DNA of 64,000 nucleotides. It comes from Ruminococcaceae bacterium YRB3002 (lineage in GTDB: Bacteria > Bacillota > Clostridia > Saccharofermentanales > Saccharofermentanaceae). The notes beneath the pieces are model-generated. The model was not told the DNA's origin and ran no database searches. It saw nothing but the letters and a program-made list of their open reading frames with translations. Location of the stretch: positions 1 through 64,000 of the forward strand of contig FMTG01000002.1 in the NCBI GenBank assembly GCA_900099715.1, read 5' to 3'. Made by a program: the position numbers and the translations under genes. Of the stretch, positions 15,444 to 27,307 are shown piece by piece. The first letter of the stretch is position 1. Each line of letters starts with the position of its first letter.

Positions 15444-17397
15444 TACTCCTTCGCCACAGGAAAACAATAAAAACAATACTGCCAATAACGGCAGCAGCGG
15501 TAAGAAGAGCAAGAGCCCCGTCATGCGCATCGAAAGCGCAGGCGATATTCCCGAGGAGCAGCTCAAGGAGATCGCCAGGTCTTTCGCTGAGAAGAATGCA
15601 ATCGCCAATTACAGGCTTAATATCACTATTAATAAGGACCTTATCGGCGGATTTGTAATCTACTATCTCGGAATGAGATATGACTATACCATAAGGGGTC
15701 AGCTCAGCAGGATCAATGCCTTCATGAAGGCGCATGCTGCATCCGGAGAAGACGAGGATTCAGGGTCAGATGACAGATCATTCAGGGAGAGTGTCACAAA
15801 CACCCTTATGGAAGCACTTCACCAGTTCCCCGAGTCTTCTGCTGCCAGCCTCGACAGCGCAGAGCTGTGGGGACTTGACGATGAACAGTTCAAGTCAAGA
15901 CTGGAGGCGGCTTTTAATTCGCTGACTACACTGGATGAGGTTGGTTCGGTAGTGTCAGTAAGTGATGGCGTTGCTACTGTGTCCGGCCTGGAACACTGCA
16001 TGCTCGATGAGCTTGTCATGTTCAATTCAGGTGCCATGGGCATCGCAATGAACCTTGAGAGACGTAATGTCGGAGTTGTTATCCTTACAGACGAAGATAC
16101 CGTTGTCGAGGGAATGCTCTGTAAGCGTACTTCCAGGACATTTTCCGTACCTGTCGGTTACAGTCTTCTCGGTCGTGTAGTCGATCCTCTCGGAAGAGCC
16201 ATCGACGGCGGCGGCAATATCAGATATACGGAGATGAGACCTGTTGAGAGTCCCGCTCCTACGATAGTCCAGAGATCACCTGTCAACAGACCTCTTGCTA
16301 CGGGTATTACAGCCATTGATGCTCTCACGCCTATCGGACGTGGCCAGAGAGAGCTTATTATCGGTGACCGTCAGACTGGCAAGACATCTATTGCCATTGA
16401 TACGATAATCAATCAGGCGGATGAGGATGTTATCTGCGTATATGTTGCCATCGGTCAGAAGATGAGCAATATAGTGTCAACTGTCAACCTTCTCGAGAAG
16501 CACGGAGCCATGTCCTACACTGTGGTTGTGGCAGCGTCAGCTTCACAGTCTGCAGCTATGCAGTACATCGCACCGTTCAGCGGATGTGCGATCGCCGAGA
16601 AGTTCATGTATGACTACAACAAGGATGTACTTATAATCTACGATGACCTCAGCAAGCACGCGCAGGCATACAGGGCAATATCGCTGCTGCTCAGAAGACC
16701 TCCGGGACGTGAGGCGTATCCGGGTGATGTTTTCTATCTGCATTCCAGGCTTCTTGAGCGTTCAGCAAAGCTTTCCGATGCCATGGGAGGCGGTTCAATA
16801 ACGGCACTCCCGATCGTAGAGACTCTTGGCGATGATATATCGGCTTATATACCTACTAACGTTATCTCGATCACAGACGGACAGATCTATCTGGCTCCGG
16901 AACTGTTCTTCTCCGGTCAGAGACCTGCAATCAATGTTGGTCTTTCAGTATCACGTGTAGGCGGCGCGGCTCAGACAAAGGCAACCAAGAAAGTCGGCGG
17001 ACCTTTGAGGATCACGCTTGCCCAGGCCCGTGAGATGGCATCATTCGCGCAGTTCGGTTCAGAACTTGATGAGAATACACAGATGCAGCTGAAGCGCGGC
17101 ATTATACTGAACGAGGTCCTGAAGCAGGACAGATTCGCTACATGGTCTATGGCGGAACAGGTTGTAATCCTCTATATCGCTACCACGGATAAGCTCACAT
17201 TCCTGGCACAGGAAGATATAGCAGAGTTCTATAAGGGCTTTATCAGCAGCATTGAAGTGACCCATCCGGATATTTTCGACAGGATAACCGGGACAAAGAA
17301 GTTTGAGGATGATGTCAAGGCTTCTATCGACGAGGTTTTCGAGGAGTACAAGGATACATATATTGCAGAGCACATGGAGTATCTTGAAGAGGAATAA
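15436..17397 (+). CDS. atpA: ATP synthase delta C-terminal domain fused to alpha subunit
   Basis: 653 residues, about 150 more than a normal alpha. Residues 1-27 are a Ser/Asn/Lys linker. Residues 28-97 match the C-terminal domain of delta/OSCP ([15 protein letters not shown], then [14 protein letters not shown] and [12 protein letters not shown], the family's LIGG and DgSirgqL signatures). Residues 100-145 are an acidic linker and helix. From about 146 it is a full alpha: [17 protein letters not shown], Walker [43 protein letters not shown], and [10 protein letters not shown] with the arginine finger. No separate atpH exists between b and this gene, and the delta N-terminal helical bundle is missing. 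The start overlaps atpF by eight bases. The frame is continuous, so this is not a sequencing join. Confidence 0.95.
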   Translation: MSNTPSPQENNKNNTANNGSSGKKSKSPVMRIESAGDIPEEQLKEIARSFAEKNAIANYRLNITINKDLIGGFVIYYLGMRYDYTIRGQLSRINAFMKAHAASGEDEDSGSDDRSFRESVTNTLMEALHQFPESSAASLDSAELWGLDDEQFKSRLEAAFNSLTTLDEVGSVVSVSDGVATVSGLEHCMLDELVMFNSGAMGIAMNLERRNVGVVILTDEDTVVEGMLCKRTSRTFSVPVGYSLLGRVVDPLGRAIDGGGNIRYTEMRPVESPAPTIVQRSPVNRPLATGITAIDALTPIGRGQRELIIGDRQTGKTSIAIDTIINQADEDVICVYVAIGQKMSNIVSTVNLLEKHGAMSYTVVVAASASQSAAMQYIAPFSGCAIAEKFMYDYNKDVLIIYDDLSKHAQAYRAISLLLRRPPGREAYPGDVFYLHSRLLERSAKLSDAMGGGSITALPIVETLGDDISAYIPTNVISITDGQIYLAPELFFSGQRPAINVGLSVSRVGGAAQTKATKKVGGPLRITLAQAREMASFAQFGSELDENTQMQLKRGIILNEVLKQDRFATWSMAEQVVILYIATTDKLTFLAQEDIAEFYKGFISSIEVTHPDIFDRITGTKKFEDDVKASIDEVFEEYKDTYIAEHMEYLEEE

Positions 17398-17400
17398 GAT

Positions 17401-19787
<2,387 letters not shown>

Positions 19788-19800
19788 GTTTTATAACACT

Positions 19801-20292
19801 ATGGCTGAAGCTAAAAAAGACAATTACACAAAACTGGTAATAGTAACGCCTTACAAGACGTTTTATGAAGGTTATGCTTATATTGTAACCATTCCCGCTC
19901 TTGACGGCGAACTCGGTATCATGGCCGGTCATTCACCGCTGGTGGCTGCGATACGCCCCGGAGTGTTGAGAATACTGACGGAAGACGGGACAAAGCTTCT
20001 GTCATGCTCTGAAGGTTATGCAGAGATCGGACACCGGATGGTGCTGGTGGTCTGCAATTCTGCTGAGTGGCCGGAAGAGATAAGCATAACCAGGATAGTC
20101 AAGTCATACCAGGATGCACTCAAGCTTCTTGAGGAATATAAGGATTTCAAGACAACAAAGGGAACCCCGATCACCAACGATGCAATCAATGCAATCGGCC
20201 GTGCGAGAGCCAGGATGCATCTGATCGAACTTGCCGGCAGTGAATCGCAGAAGAACCATCTGGCACAACGCAAAGCAGAATTGGGGTTATAA
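19801..20292 (+). CDS. atpC: F-type ATP synthase subunit epsilon
   Basis: 163 residues. The N-terminal beta sandwich (1-95: VTPYKTFYEGYAYIVTIPALDGELGIMAGHSPLVAAIRPG) binds gamma and the c-ring; the C-terminal helices (about 105-155) are the regulatory hairpin and include RARARMHL. About 25 residues longer than usual because the linker between helices is extended. Last subunit of the operon; the next frame starts directly at the following base with GTG. Confidence 0.93.
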   Translation: MAEAKKDNYTKLVIVTPYKTFYEGYAYIVTIPALDGELGIMAGHSPLVAAIRPGVLRILTEDGTKLLSCSEGYAEIGHRMVLVVCNSAEWPEEISITRIVKSYQDALKLLEEYKDFKTTKGTPITNDAINAIGRARARMHLIELAGSESQKNHLAQRKAELGL

Positions 20293-20643
20293 GTGCGTAT
20301 AAGAGATAAGATAACAGCTACGGTTATGATCGCGGCGTTTATTCTGACAGGGTGTAAAACCGCTGAACCGTCATATACGGCTGACAGTGTTGAGACAACT
20401 TCCGCAACAGCGGTTACGGAGACTGTTGAAACGTTTGAGTTTAATCCGCATGTATATTCGCCCAAACTGGCGGAGAGGATCCCGCAGGATTACTGGGACT
20501 CTTTTTATAATATGTGTGATGTGCTGAGAGTTGGCGGGAATACTTTCGGGTGTTCAAGTAAAGAGGCATATGACTGGTGTTCAGATGCGTCAGTACTGTG
20601 CAATCTGTTTCCCACGGTTCTCATGCGTTTATCTTTACTTTGA
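20293..20643 (+). CDS. Short lipoprotein, probably truncated
   Basis: 116 residues from GTG 20293, immediately after atpC. Residues 1-21 are a lipoprotein signal (AAFILTGC, lipobox Cys21), then a Thr/Val/Glu-rich linker. A compact region follows (RIPQDYWDSFYNMCDVLRVGG, then SSKEAYDWCSDASVLCNLFP) that reads like the first third of a larger domain before ending abruptly. The last 23 bases overlap the convergent FHA gene. I read this as a lipoprotein whose 3' part was lost when the Tad operon was brought next to it (inference). No function recognised. Confidence 0.55.
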   Translation: MRIRDKITATVMIAAFILTGCKTAEPSYTADSVETTSATAVTETVETFEFNPHVYSPKLAERIPQDYWDSFYNMCDVLRVGGNTFGCSSKEAYDWCSDASVLCNLFPTVLMRLSLL

Positions 20644-21793
20644 AATCAATATTGCCGAACGTTATCTTCTGACCGTTCTTGATCTCGTATTTTGTCTCGG
20701 GCTGAAGTGCTCTGTCATCGATAAAAGTCTTACCATCCTGGGAACAATCGCTCAGATAGACCGTGTCCTGTGTCAGATAGATCTGCGCGTGGATTGGTGA
20801 GATGACATGGTCATCTATAAAGAAATCAGACAGAAACCTATCTGAGCCGATCGTTGTCAGGTCCTGATACACGGCGTACTTAAGAACAGCACCGTTAACA
20901 GGGTTGACGGACTCCAGGAAAGCGCAGTTAAGCGTATTCTTTCCCGGGTCGTCAAACAGGATCTGGCTCCTGCCTTCGGATGAGTGTTTGTTGTCCGGAT
21001 GGATCACGGCAATGATATCCGGGTATGAACGATAAAGAAAAAGTACCAGCATCGTCAGGGCGGTAATGAATAAGACATAGGTTATCAATGGATTTACAGA
21101 CGTGATCTGTGAGATCAAGGATAAAGCGGAGGACATAATTGCTGTTATCAATGATCCGGATACCCTGGTGCCGGTGAGGTGTGTATGATTTGCCATTTTA
21201 GAGATAGGAGTGTTGATAATGTTATTTGCCGTTTCTTTGAACATTTCTTCATCATTGTCAGATATGTAATACACAAGAGAATTGATCTCATCCTCGGTTA
21301 AGACTTCCCTGAAGAAGTCTGTGTGCAGGAGCCTTTCCATGTTTGAAGAATCAATGGAGGACAGCCTGTTGGGCTTATCGGCTTCAGTCGGTCTGAGACA
21401 GAACCTTACCGAGCTGCCCTCACTGTCAGTGAATACGTAATCCGGATCCAGACTGATCAGTGAGGGGTTAACAAGCATATCCATGCAGTCAATGAATGAT
21501 AAGAGTGCCTCTCCGACGTTGATGCGCCTTGCAGACAATACGCTTTTCACGGCCTTGCCTGATCTGCCGTCTTTGCCGTTTTTGCCGGCAACAGGTGCGG
21601 GTGTGCTTACAGGCAGCAGACCTGAATACTCATAAGCAAGCTCGGTACCGTCACAGGTCTTGTTGATATAGACGGGAAGGTAGCATCTGAGCATTCCCGA
21701 ATCGATTATCTCAATGGCATATACAGTTATGCCTGTTCCGGCTTCGACTTCTTCAACAGCGAATTGTCCGTAGGGACCTTTTCTTATCATCAT
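20621..21793 (-). CDS. DUF6382-FHA domain protein of the Tad locus
   Basis: 390 residues. Residues 1 to about 170 resemble the DUF6382 region found at the start of many clostridial FHA proteins (GPYGQFAVEEVEAG, ARRINVGEALLSFIDCMDML). A transmembrane segment (about 235-255, PLITYVLFITALTMLVLFLY) is followed by a C-terminal FHA domain (305-390: TIGSDRFLSDFFIDDHVISPIHAQIYL, then LSDCSQDGKTFIDD and GQKITFGNIDFKV). FHA domains bind phosphothreonine peptides. Genes of this type commonly end Tad/Flp operons; here it follows the Flp1-like gene. Start: ATG 21793 or 21790. Its 3' end overlaps the plus-strand lipoprotein. Confidence 0.8.
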   Translation of the reverse strand: MMIRKGPYGQFAVEEVEAGTGITVYAIEIIDSGMLRCYLPVYINKTCDGTELAYEYSGLLPVSTPAPVAGKNGKDGRSGKAVKSVLSARRINVGEALLSFIDCMDMLVNPSLISLDPDYVFTDSEGSSVRFCLRPTEADKPNRLSSIDSSNMERLLHTDFFREVLTEDEINSLVYYISDNDEEMFKETANNIINTPISKMANHTHLTGTRVSGSLITAIMSSALSLISQITSVNPLITYVLFITALTMLVLFLYRSYPDIIAVIHPDNKHSSEGRSQILFDDPGKNTLNCAFLESVNPVNGAVLKYAVYQDLTTIGSDRFLSDFFIDDHVISPIHAQIYLTQDTVYLSDCSQDGKTFIDDRALQPETKYEIKNGQKITFGNIDFKVKINA

Positions 21794-21812
21794 GATGCGT
21801 AAACCTCAGTTC

Positions 21813-22004
21813 TCAGCTTAAAGCTGTAGTTATCTTTGAGTCATCAAAGCAGTAGTTCATGACCTTATTGGCAAACTCCATGAGACCTTCCCTGAAGATG
21901 AGTGCCAGGGCAACGAGCACTGCGATGATGATCACGATCTCAACTGTTCCCATACCTTTCCTGGAAAAAGCAGCATGTGTTCTTGTCTTAGATAATCTTG
22001 TCAT
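21813..22004 (-). CDS. Flp1-like type IVb pilin
   Basis: 63 residues. A basic leader (MTRLSKTRTHAAFSRKG) ends in Gly-Met-Gly-Thr-Val-Glu and runs into a hydrophobic helix (VEIVIIIAVLVALALIF), the class of small Flp/Flp1 pilins. The Glu five residues after the putative cleavage glycine (Gly17) matches prepilin processing. AGGAGG precedes the ATG. It lies between tadBC and the FHA gene, so it is the likely fibre subunit of this Tad apparatus. No prepilin peptidase is in the window. Confidence 0.85.
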   Translation of the reverse strand: MTRLSKTRTHAAFSRKGMGTVEIVIIIAVLVALALIFREGLMEFANKVMNYCFDDSKITTALS

Positions 22005-22026
22005 TGTTTTACCTCCTGATCCTTTT

Positions 22027-23604
22027 TTATATGCCTAGTGAGATAATTGCGGGTGTCATGGCGACGAGGAGCACACATATGAAATCCAGTGTCATTGGAA
22101 GGAGTAATCCCAGTGCTTCCCGTTCCTGTTTCTTGCGGGCGGCGTTGCGGCAGAGATTCCAGCATGCTGATGCCTGCAGGGAGAGAAGATTGAGAACTTC
22201 CGAAGTCCCCAAACGGCCGTAACGGGCCACCAGCAGCAAAGCCGCCTGCGCTTCCGGGATCTGGATGCGCAGAGACAGTTTCTCCACGGCATCAGATGCT
22301 GAAGTTCCTGCGAGTATCATTGCCCGTAAATTGTTGATCTCTTCTGACAGGGCACCTTTCTCTTCAAATGCCTTCGAGCAGATCTCGATAGACTTGGGAA
22401 GCTGCATTCCGGCTTCCAGCAGCGTTGACATAAGGCACATGAACAGCGGTATGTCCTTCATAAGGTATTCTCTCTTGAGCTCCGCCTCGCGGTGTATATC
22501 CCTGTTGTTGAGTACTATCACGGCGACCGGTGCCAGTACAGTAAGCAGCACAGGCTTGCCCGATATGGTGAGTATCAGATATGTCAGTATCGTCACGACC
22601 GTGACGGAAATGATCTGTTTTTGTATAAACTTCTCATAGTGCGCCTTCGGATCTCCCGACAGTTCACTGAACAGCTCATGCCTTGAGGATGATATTCCCT
22701 GTGGAAGGATCCTTATGGCCAGGTCAGCCAGCGGGTATTTCCTGGCTTTCCTGTCATTGCTGATATTCTTATCCTTAAGAGGTCTGTCCGATGCGGAATG
22801 TGATATGAATCTGAACAGAAGTGCTGCAGATATTACACACAGTCCGAATGCAACCATCAGCAGGACCGATCCTGTCGGTGTATTCTTTGCCATTGTCAGA
22901 TAATCCCTGCTCATCTGGTTCAACGCAAACGTTATCGCGAAAGGCATGATGCAGAGCATTACGGCCTCAGCATTCTTCCCGGCGTTGAGCGCTGCGATCT
23001 CCGATTCCACTGAGTTCATCTCCGACAGCATCTGACAGCTGCTCCTAAGGATAGCGAGACTGTTGTTGCCGATCCTTCCTGATATCGACAATGCATGGAA
23101 TACCGGAACAGTCTCGGGGAATCCGATCTCGTCCGCGAATACCCTGAGCGACTCCTCCAGCGAGATGTGCATCCTGAGGTTGTTCTCAAGATTGATCAGC
23201 GGTTTTATAAGTACGCTCTTTCTCCCAAAGGTATGCTCTATCACCGGTCTCACCAGTTCGAATGATTTCTCGATAGAATATCCGGAACTGACGCTGGTGC
23301 ACAGCACCTGCAGGAGAACGAGCAGCTGTGTTCTGATATTGCGGTATCTCCCGGAGAAAACCTTTATCATAGATTCTCTCCAGGGGAATACCGCGAGAAC
23401 AATGGAGATGATCAGGCGTATCGTTACCGAGTCTATGAATACTGAGGATAATATAAACAGTACAGCCACGAACAGGGGATAGCACCACGAGCTTTTAAGG
23501 AGAAACATGTTGGTGGGCGATAGCCCGCGGGCTTTCCCGGAGGATGCATTATCCTCTGTAAACAGCGATCTTACAGAGATCTTCTTTTGTAACCTTGCAC
23601 TCAA
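22027..23604 (-). CDS. Fused TadB-TadC inner-membrane platform protein
   Basis: About 525 residues with two T2SSF (GspF/TadB/TadC) modules in one chain: residues about 75-270 (LLVLLQVLCTSVSSGYSIEKSFE, IGNNSLAILRSSC) and about 370-525 (DIPLFMCLMSTLLEAGMQLPKSIE, YGRLGTSEVLNLLSLQ), each followed by paired membrane helices. In most Tad loci these are two proteins. A full anti-SD match AAAGGAGGTGA precedes the start; TTG 23604 has ideal spacing (eight bases), while ATG 23610 is only two bases from it. The start lies inside the end of tadA, a 56-base overlap. Confidence 0.82.
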   Translation of the reverse strand: MSARLQKKISVRSLFTEDNASSGKARGLSPTNMFLLKSSWCYPLFVAVLFILSSVFIDSVTIRLIISIVLAVFPWRESMIKVFSGRYRNIRTQLLVLLQVLCTSVSSGYSIEKSFELVRPVIEHTFGRKSVLIKPLINLENNLRMHISLEESLRVFADEIGFPETVPVFHALSISGRIGNNSLAILRSSCQMLSEMNSVESEIAALNAGKNAEAVMLCIMPFAITFALNQMSRDYLTMAKNTPTGSVLLMVAFGLCVISAALLFRFISHSASDRPLKDKNISNDRKARKYPLADLAIRILPQGISSSRHELFSELSGDPKAHYEKFIQKQIISVTVVTILTYLILTISGKPVLLTVLAPVAVIVLNNRDIHREAELKREYLMKDIPLFMCLMSTLLEAGMQLPKSIEICSKAFEEKGALSEEINNLRAMILAGTSASDAVEKLSLRIQIPEAQAALLLVARYGRLGTSEVLNLLSLQASACWNLCRNAARKKQEREALGLLLPMTLDFICVLLVAMTPAIISLGI

Positions 23605-24751
23605 GTTCATCACCTCCTTTGTTGACGAATAATTGCTTAAGACGGTACTCCTTGCCCTGGGCGGGAAGGACGGAACAGATCTCGTCGATGTACCTTTTAC
23701 CCGTCTTGTTGCGCGTTATATGTATGATCAGATCCACACCCATCGATACCTGTGTTATAATGGCATCGAAAGGAAGTCCGGAACCTGCCATTATCATGCC
23801 TGTAAGACGTTCCAGCATCTCGATACATGAATTACCGTGACCTGTACAAAATGAACCCTGATGACCCGAATTGAGGGCCGTCAGCATATCTGCACTCTCC
23901 TTGCCTCTGACTTCGCCGACGATGATCCTGTCAGGCCTCATCCTGAGGGCGGTCCTTATCATGGTTGCTATGTTGACCTCGCCGCTGCCGTCGGGACCAG
24001 GGAGTCTGGCTTCCATCCGGACGAGATTCTTGATCCCCTGCAGATTAAGCTCGGCCGAATCCTCTATCGTTACAACACGTTCATCTGCGGGAATAAACGA
24101 AGACAGTGTGTTGAGAAATGTTGTCTTGCCGGAGCCCGTTCCTCCGCACAGGAAAATTGTCTTTCTGTTTACTACGCATTCCGACAGAAACCTTGCTGCC
24201 TCTTCGCTTATAAAACCTTGCCGTATCAGCGATACAATATCCTGCTTGATGCCTGTAAACTTACGTATCGTTATGATCGGTCCGTCGGGAGCTACCGGCG
24301 GCAGCACCGCATTGGCGCGGGATCCGTCCGGAAGCCTCAGATCGGCTATCGGATTTGCCTCGTTCAGCGGTCTGTTCTGATTCGCGAAGAAGCATGATAT
24401 TATCGTCGTGAGTGTCTGGGTGTCCTTAAATCTGATATCAGATCTGTGCAGGGTGCCGCCCATCTCATAGAAGATATTATCCGGACCGTTGACCATGATC
24501 TCCGTAACCTGCGGATCCTGCATTAGAGGTTCTATGGCATCCAGTCTTCTGAGACTGTTGAAGATCTTCATGGCCAGTTCTCTTTTTGTGTCCAGGCTCA
24601 TGCCTGCCGCAGGAGTCTGTTCCGATATTGCATCGGAGATCATCTGCTTGAGCTTATCGTCTGACGGGTCAGGATCGTTGTGCAGCGAATTAAGGACGTA
24701 ATAGGTGAGACGTTCCTTGATCTCATCGATGTCATACTGGACCTTAGCCAT
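23549..24751 (-). CDS. tadA: TadA/CpaF-type secretion ATPase
   Basis: 400 residues. A T2SSE/VirB11-like ATPase that powers pilus assembly. Signatures: IEPLMQDPQVTEIMVNGPDNIFYE, the Walker A GGTGSGKTT, VTIEDSAELNL (Asp box), MRPDRIIVGEVRG (Walker B) and GHQGSFCTGHGNS (His box). ATG 24751 is chosen because AGGTGAA precedes it and it overlaps the upstream gene's stop by eight bases; an ATG eight codons earlier is possible. Part of the reverse-strand Tad operon. Confidence 0.93.
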   Translation of the reverse strand: MAKVQYDIDEIKERLTYYVLNSLHNDPDPSDDKLKQMISDAISEQTPAAGMSLDTKRELAMKIFNSLRRLDAIEPLMQDPQVTEIMVNGPDNIFYEMGGTLHRSDIRFKDTQTLTTIISCFFANQNRPLNEANPIADLRLPDGSRANAVLPPVAPDGPIITIRKFTGIKQDIVSLIRQGFISEEAARFLSECVVNRKTIFLCGGTGSGKTTFLNTLSSFIPADERVVTIEDSAELNLQGIKNLVRMEARLPGPDGSGEVNIATMIRTALRMRPDRIIVGEVRGKESADMLTALNSGHQGSFCTGHGNSCIEMLERLTGMIMAGSGLPFDAIITQVSMGVDLIIHITRNKTGKRYIDEICSVLPAQGKEYRLKQLFVNKGGDELECKVTKEDLCKIAVYRG

Positions 24752-25607
24752 TGCGTTCACCTGCGAGAGCATCAAGCGTTTTTACTTCAACATCGATCCC
24801 CTGGGCGGCTCTTGATAATCCTGCTATGAGATTCTTAGTTCCTTCACCGTCCAGCTCCCGGTTGTCAGGGAGGAGCAGTATGATCCTGTCAGCTTTGCCG
24901 GCCAGAGCTGCCATTATCTCAGGCCGGAGTGGCTCTGCAACGATCAGACCGTTGATCCTTCTCCCGTATTTCTTGACAAGATGATCGAGCTTCTGCATCA
25001 GTTTCCCGTATTTCTCCGGCTTGTAATCATTGGGATCGTGCTCGTAAAGAAATGACCCCGGCGTGAAGAATCCTCTGTCGTTCAGCAAGCAGTAATCCAT
25101 TATGCTTGTCGAAGCGAAATTCCGCTTCGCGGCGCTCTCTATCAGTTTTTCCAGAGCTCCTGTCGGCTTGTCGGATGACCCGAGGTCTGATATGAGATCA
25201 AGCCTGATGCATTCCTCACAGTCGAGGACGTCCTTAAGCTCATTTGTGATATAACGTTCACGGTCAGTGGTATAGACTGTCGAGACGAGAAGGGTGATGA
25301 AGCCTTTTTGCCGTCCGTATTCCTCCATTGGTCCCTCGATGCGGATCGGCTTTATGAGAGTCTTTGTATCAACGAACCCGTTCTCGAATATTGCCATGGA
25401 TTCTTTATTCTTAGAGAATCCTTTGTCGAACTGTCTTGCATCGTAGATGACCATACATTCATCACATAGTCTTGTGATCTCCCTGGTGTGTTCTCTGTCG
25501 GTCCCATCCGTTATGTACACGTCCGGGAGCTTGGACTTGAGACGCTCGGTAAGAGTCTTAAGAATGTACCTGTCATTCTCGTAGATTATAATGCCTGTTG
25601 TTGCCAT
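24744..25607 (-). CDS. TadZ/CpaE-like protein without a P-loop
   Basis: 287 residues. The first part looks like a receiver-type/CpaE N-terminal fold (GIIIYENDRYILKTLTERL, CMVIYDARQF); the second part has the beta-alpha pattern of a MinD/CpaE ATPase domain (GFITLLVSTVYTTDRERYITNEL, LDLISDLGSSDKPTG) and ends with RIILLLPDNRELDGEGTKNLI. No GKGGVGKT-type Walker A is visible: the place holds STVYTTDRE. Its position first in the operon, with coupled overlap to tadA, suggests the polar-localisation role of TadZ. Assignment rests on position and fold pattern. Confidence 0.6.
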   Translation of the reverse strand: MATTGIIIYENDRYILKTLTERLKSKLPDVYITDGTDREHTREITRLCDECMVIYDARQFDKGFSKNKESMAIFENGFVDTKTLIKPIRIEGPMEEYGRQKGFITLLVSTVYTTDRERYITNELKDVLDCEECIRLDLISDLGSSDKPTGALEKLIESAAKRNFASTSIMDYCLLNDRGFFTPGSFLYEHDPNDYKPEKYGKLMQKLDHLVKKYGRRINGLIVAEPLRPEIMAALAGKADRIILLLPDNRELDGEGTKNLIAGLSRAAQGIDVEVKTLDALAGERNG

Positions 25608-25736
25608 TGTTGTTTGCCTCCTTGTTGTTTTTGCGATTCATCTGCTTACTGTCATCGTAGCAGGCAAAAGCCTCAAAAAAGCTCCGAAAAAATACGAAAA
25701 ACTCCGATTTTGTTATGTTTTCGTATGTTATTTAAT

Positions 25737-25765
25737 TTGACTTTCGCGATGCCTGAGAGTACAAT
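25737..25765 (+). promoter_or_regulatory. metK promoter
   Basis: TTGACT (25737-25742) and TACAAT (25760-25765) with 17-base spacing; transcription would start about 20 bases before the riboswitch. Confidence 0.75.
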
Positions 25766-25793
25766 AAATAAACTGTAAATAAATATAGTTCAC

Positions 25794-25934
25794 TGCTTAT
25801 CAAGAGAGGTGGAGGGATACGGCCCTATGAAGCCCGGCAACCGCGGAGAGCGGCGGTGCCAAGTCCGTCAGGGAGACCTGGAAGATGAGAAGCGATTATG
25901 GATTCGAATCTTCCTTGCATGAGGAAGATTTTTT
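25794..25934 (+). promoter_or_regulatory. SAM-I (S-box) riboswitch with terminator
   Basis: The aptamer (25794-25892) has the S-box core: cttatcaagagaggtgg, agggatacggccctatgaagcccggcaacc in pieces, ggtgcca and gtccgtcaggga. P1 pairs 25796-25801 with 25884-25889. The expression platform is a terminator hairpin (25907-25914 with 25923-25930, then Ts). An antiterminator (ggaagat 25880-25886 with atcttcc 25908-25914) shares bases with P1, so SAM binding should end transcription before metK. Confidence 0.95.
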
Positions 25935-25993
25935 ATTTGTATCGTGTAAGCATTGAACCATAATGCGTTAACGCGAAAGGAGAATTCTTACTT

Positions 25994-27187
25994 ATGAGAA
26001 ACCGCAAAGGCAAGTGGCTTTTTACGTCCGAATCAGTTACCGAGGGTCATCCCGACAAGGTCTGCGATCAGATCTCCGATGCCATCCTCGACAATATCCT
26101 GGAGCAGGATCCTACGGCGCGTGTTGCCTGTGAGACATGCTGTACAACAGGTATGGTCCTCGTCATGGGAGAGATAACGACATCCGCATATGTTGACATA
26201 CCTTCTGTTGTCCGCAACAAGATCAAAGAGATCGGCTATAACGGTCAGGACAGCGGATTTGACTACAACACATGTGCAGTCATTACTTCCATCGACGAAC
26301 AGTCACCCGATATTGCAATGGGTGTCAACAAGTCATACGAGGCAAAGCGCGACGGTTCCGATTCCATGGATACTGGTGCAGGCGACCAGGGCATGATGTT
26401 CGGATATGCCAACGACGATACAGAGGAGCTGATGCCCCTTCCGATCTCCCTTGCACACAAGCTGTCCCTGAAGCTTGCTCAGGTCCGCAAGGCAGGCGTT
26501 GTGGATTATCTCAGACCTGACGGCAAGAGCCAGGTTACAGTTGAATATGAGGACAACAAGCCCAAGAGGGTAGAGACAGTAGTTATTTCAACACAGCACA
26601 GCAATGATGTTTCTTCAGAGGAACTTGAGAAGTTCGTGATCGAGAACGTTATCAAAGCTGTTATACCTGCTGATCTTCTTGATGATGAGACAAAGATCTT
26701 CGTTAATCCTACGGGACGCTTTGTTGTGGGCGGACCTCAAGGAGACTCCGGTCTTACAGGCCGTAAGATAATCGTTGATACTTACGGCGGATTCGGCCGT
26801 CACGGCGGCGGTGCTTTCTCCGGCAAGGACCCGACGAAGGTTGACAGATCAGCTGCATACTGCGCAAGATACATCGCCAAGAATATCGTCGCTTCCGGTG
26901 TTGCGAAGGAGTGCGAAGTTCAGCTGGCTTATGCTATCGGCGTAGCTTCACCTGTGTCCGTTATGGTTGATACTTTCGAGACGGGACTTATTCCCGATGA
27001 TAAGATCTGTGACATCGTAAGAAAACTCTTCGATCTCCGTCCTGCTGCTATCATCAGGGATCTGAATCTCAGGAATCCCATCTACTCCAAGACGGCTGCA
27101 TATGGCCACTTCGGAAGGTCTGATGTGAAGTTCCCCTGGGAGGAGACAGATAAGGCTGATCTGATCCGTCAGGAAGCAGGCATCTGA
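25994..27187 (+). CDS. metK: S-adenosylmethionine synthetase
   Basis: 397 residues, normal length. Makes SAM from methionine and ATP. Signatures: the start region [55 protein letters not shown] and [19 protein letters not shown] with the P-loop-like and metal-binding residues. Placed under its own SAM-I riboswitch, giving feedback control by its product. GAAAGGAG lies before the ATG. Confidence 0.98.
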   Translation: MRNRKGKWLFTSESVTEGHPDKVCDQISDAILDNILEQDPTARVACETCCTTGMVLVMGEITTSAYVDIPSVVRNKIKEIGYNGQDSGFDYNTCAVITSIDEQSPDIAMGVNKSYEAKRDGSDSMDTGAGDQGMMFGYANDDTEELMPLPISLAHKLSLKLAQVRKAGVVDYLRPDGKSQVTVEYEDNKPKRVETVVISTQHSNDVSSEELEKFVIENVIKAVIPADLLDDETKIFVNPTGRFVVGGPQGDSGLTGRKIIVDTYGGFGRHGGGAFSGKDPTKVDRSAAYCARYIAKNIVASGVAKECEVQLAYAIGVASPVSVMVDTFETGLIPDDKICDIVRKLFDLRPAAIIRDLNLRNPIYSKTAAYGHFGRSDVKFPWEETDKADLIRQEAGI

Positions 27188-27211
27188 TAACTTTTTGACA
27201 TCCCGCGAACC

Positions 27212-27252
27212 CGGTCGGCGTGAACAATTGTTCTTGCCGACCGTTTGTTTTT
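27212..27252 (+). terminator. metK terminator
   Basis: An 8-bp perfect stem (cggtcggc 27212-27219, gccgaccg 27236-27243) with internal gaacaattgttc palindrome, then tttgttttt. Confidence 0.88.
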
Positions 27253-27307
27253 GAGTTATACTGTTGCCAGATTCATCTGTATTTTTGCGTAATTTATTTG
27301 AGGTTCT

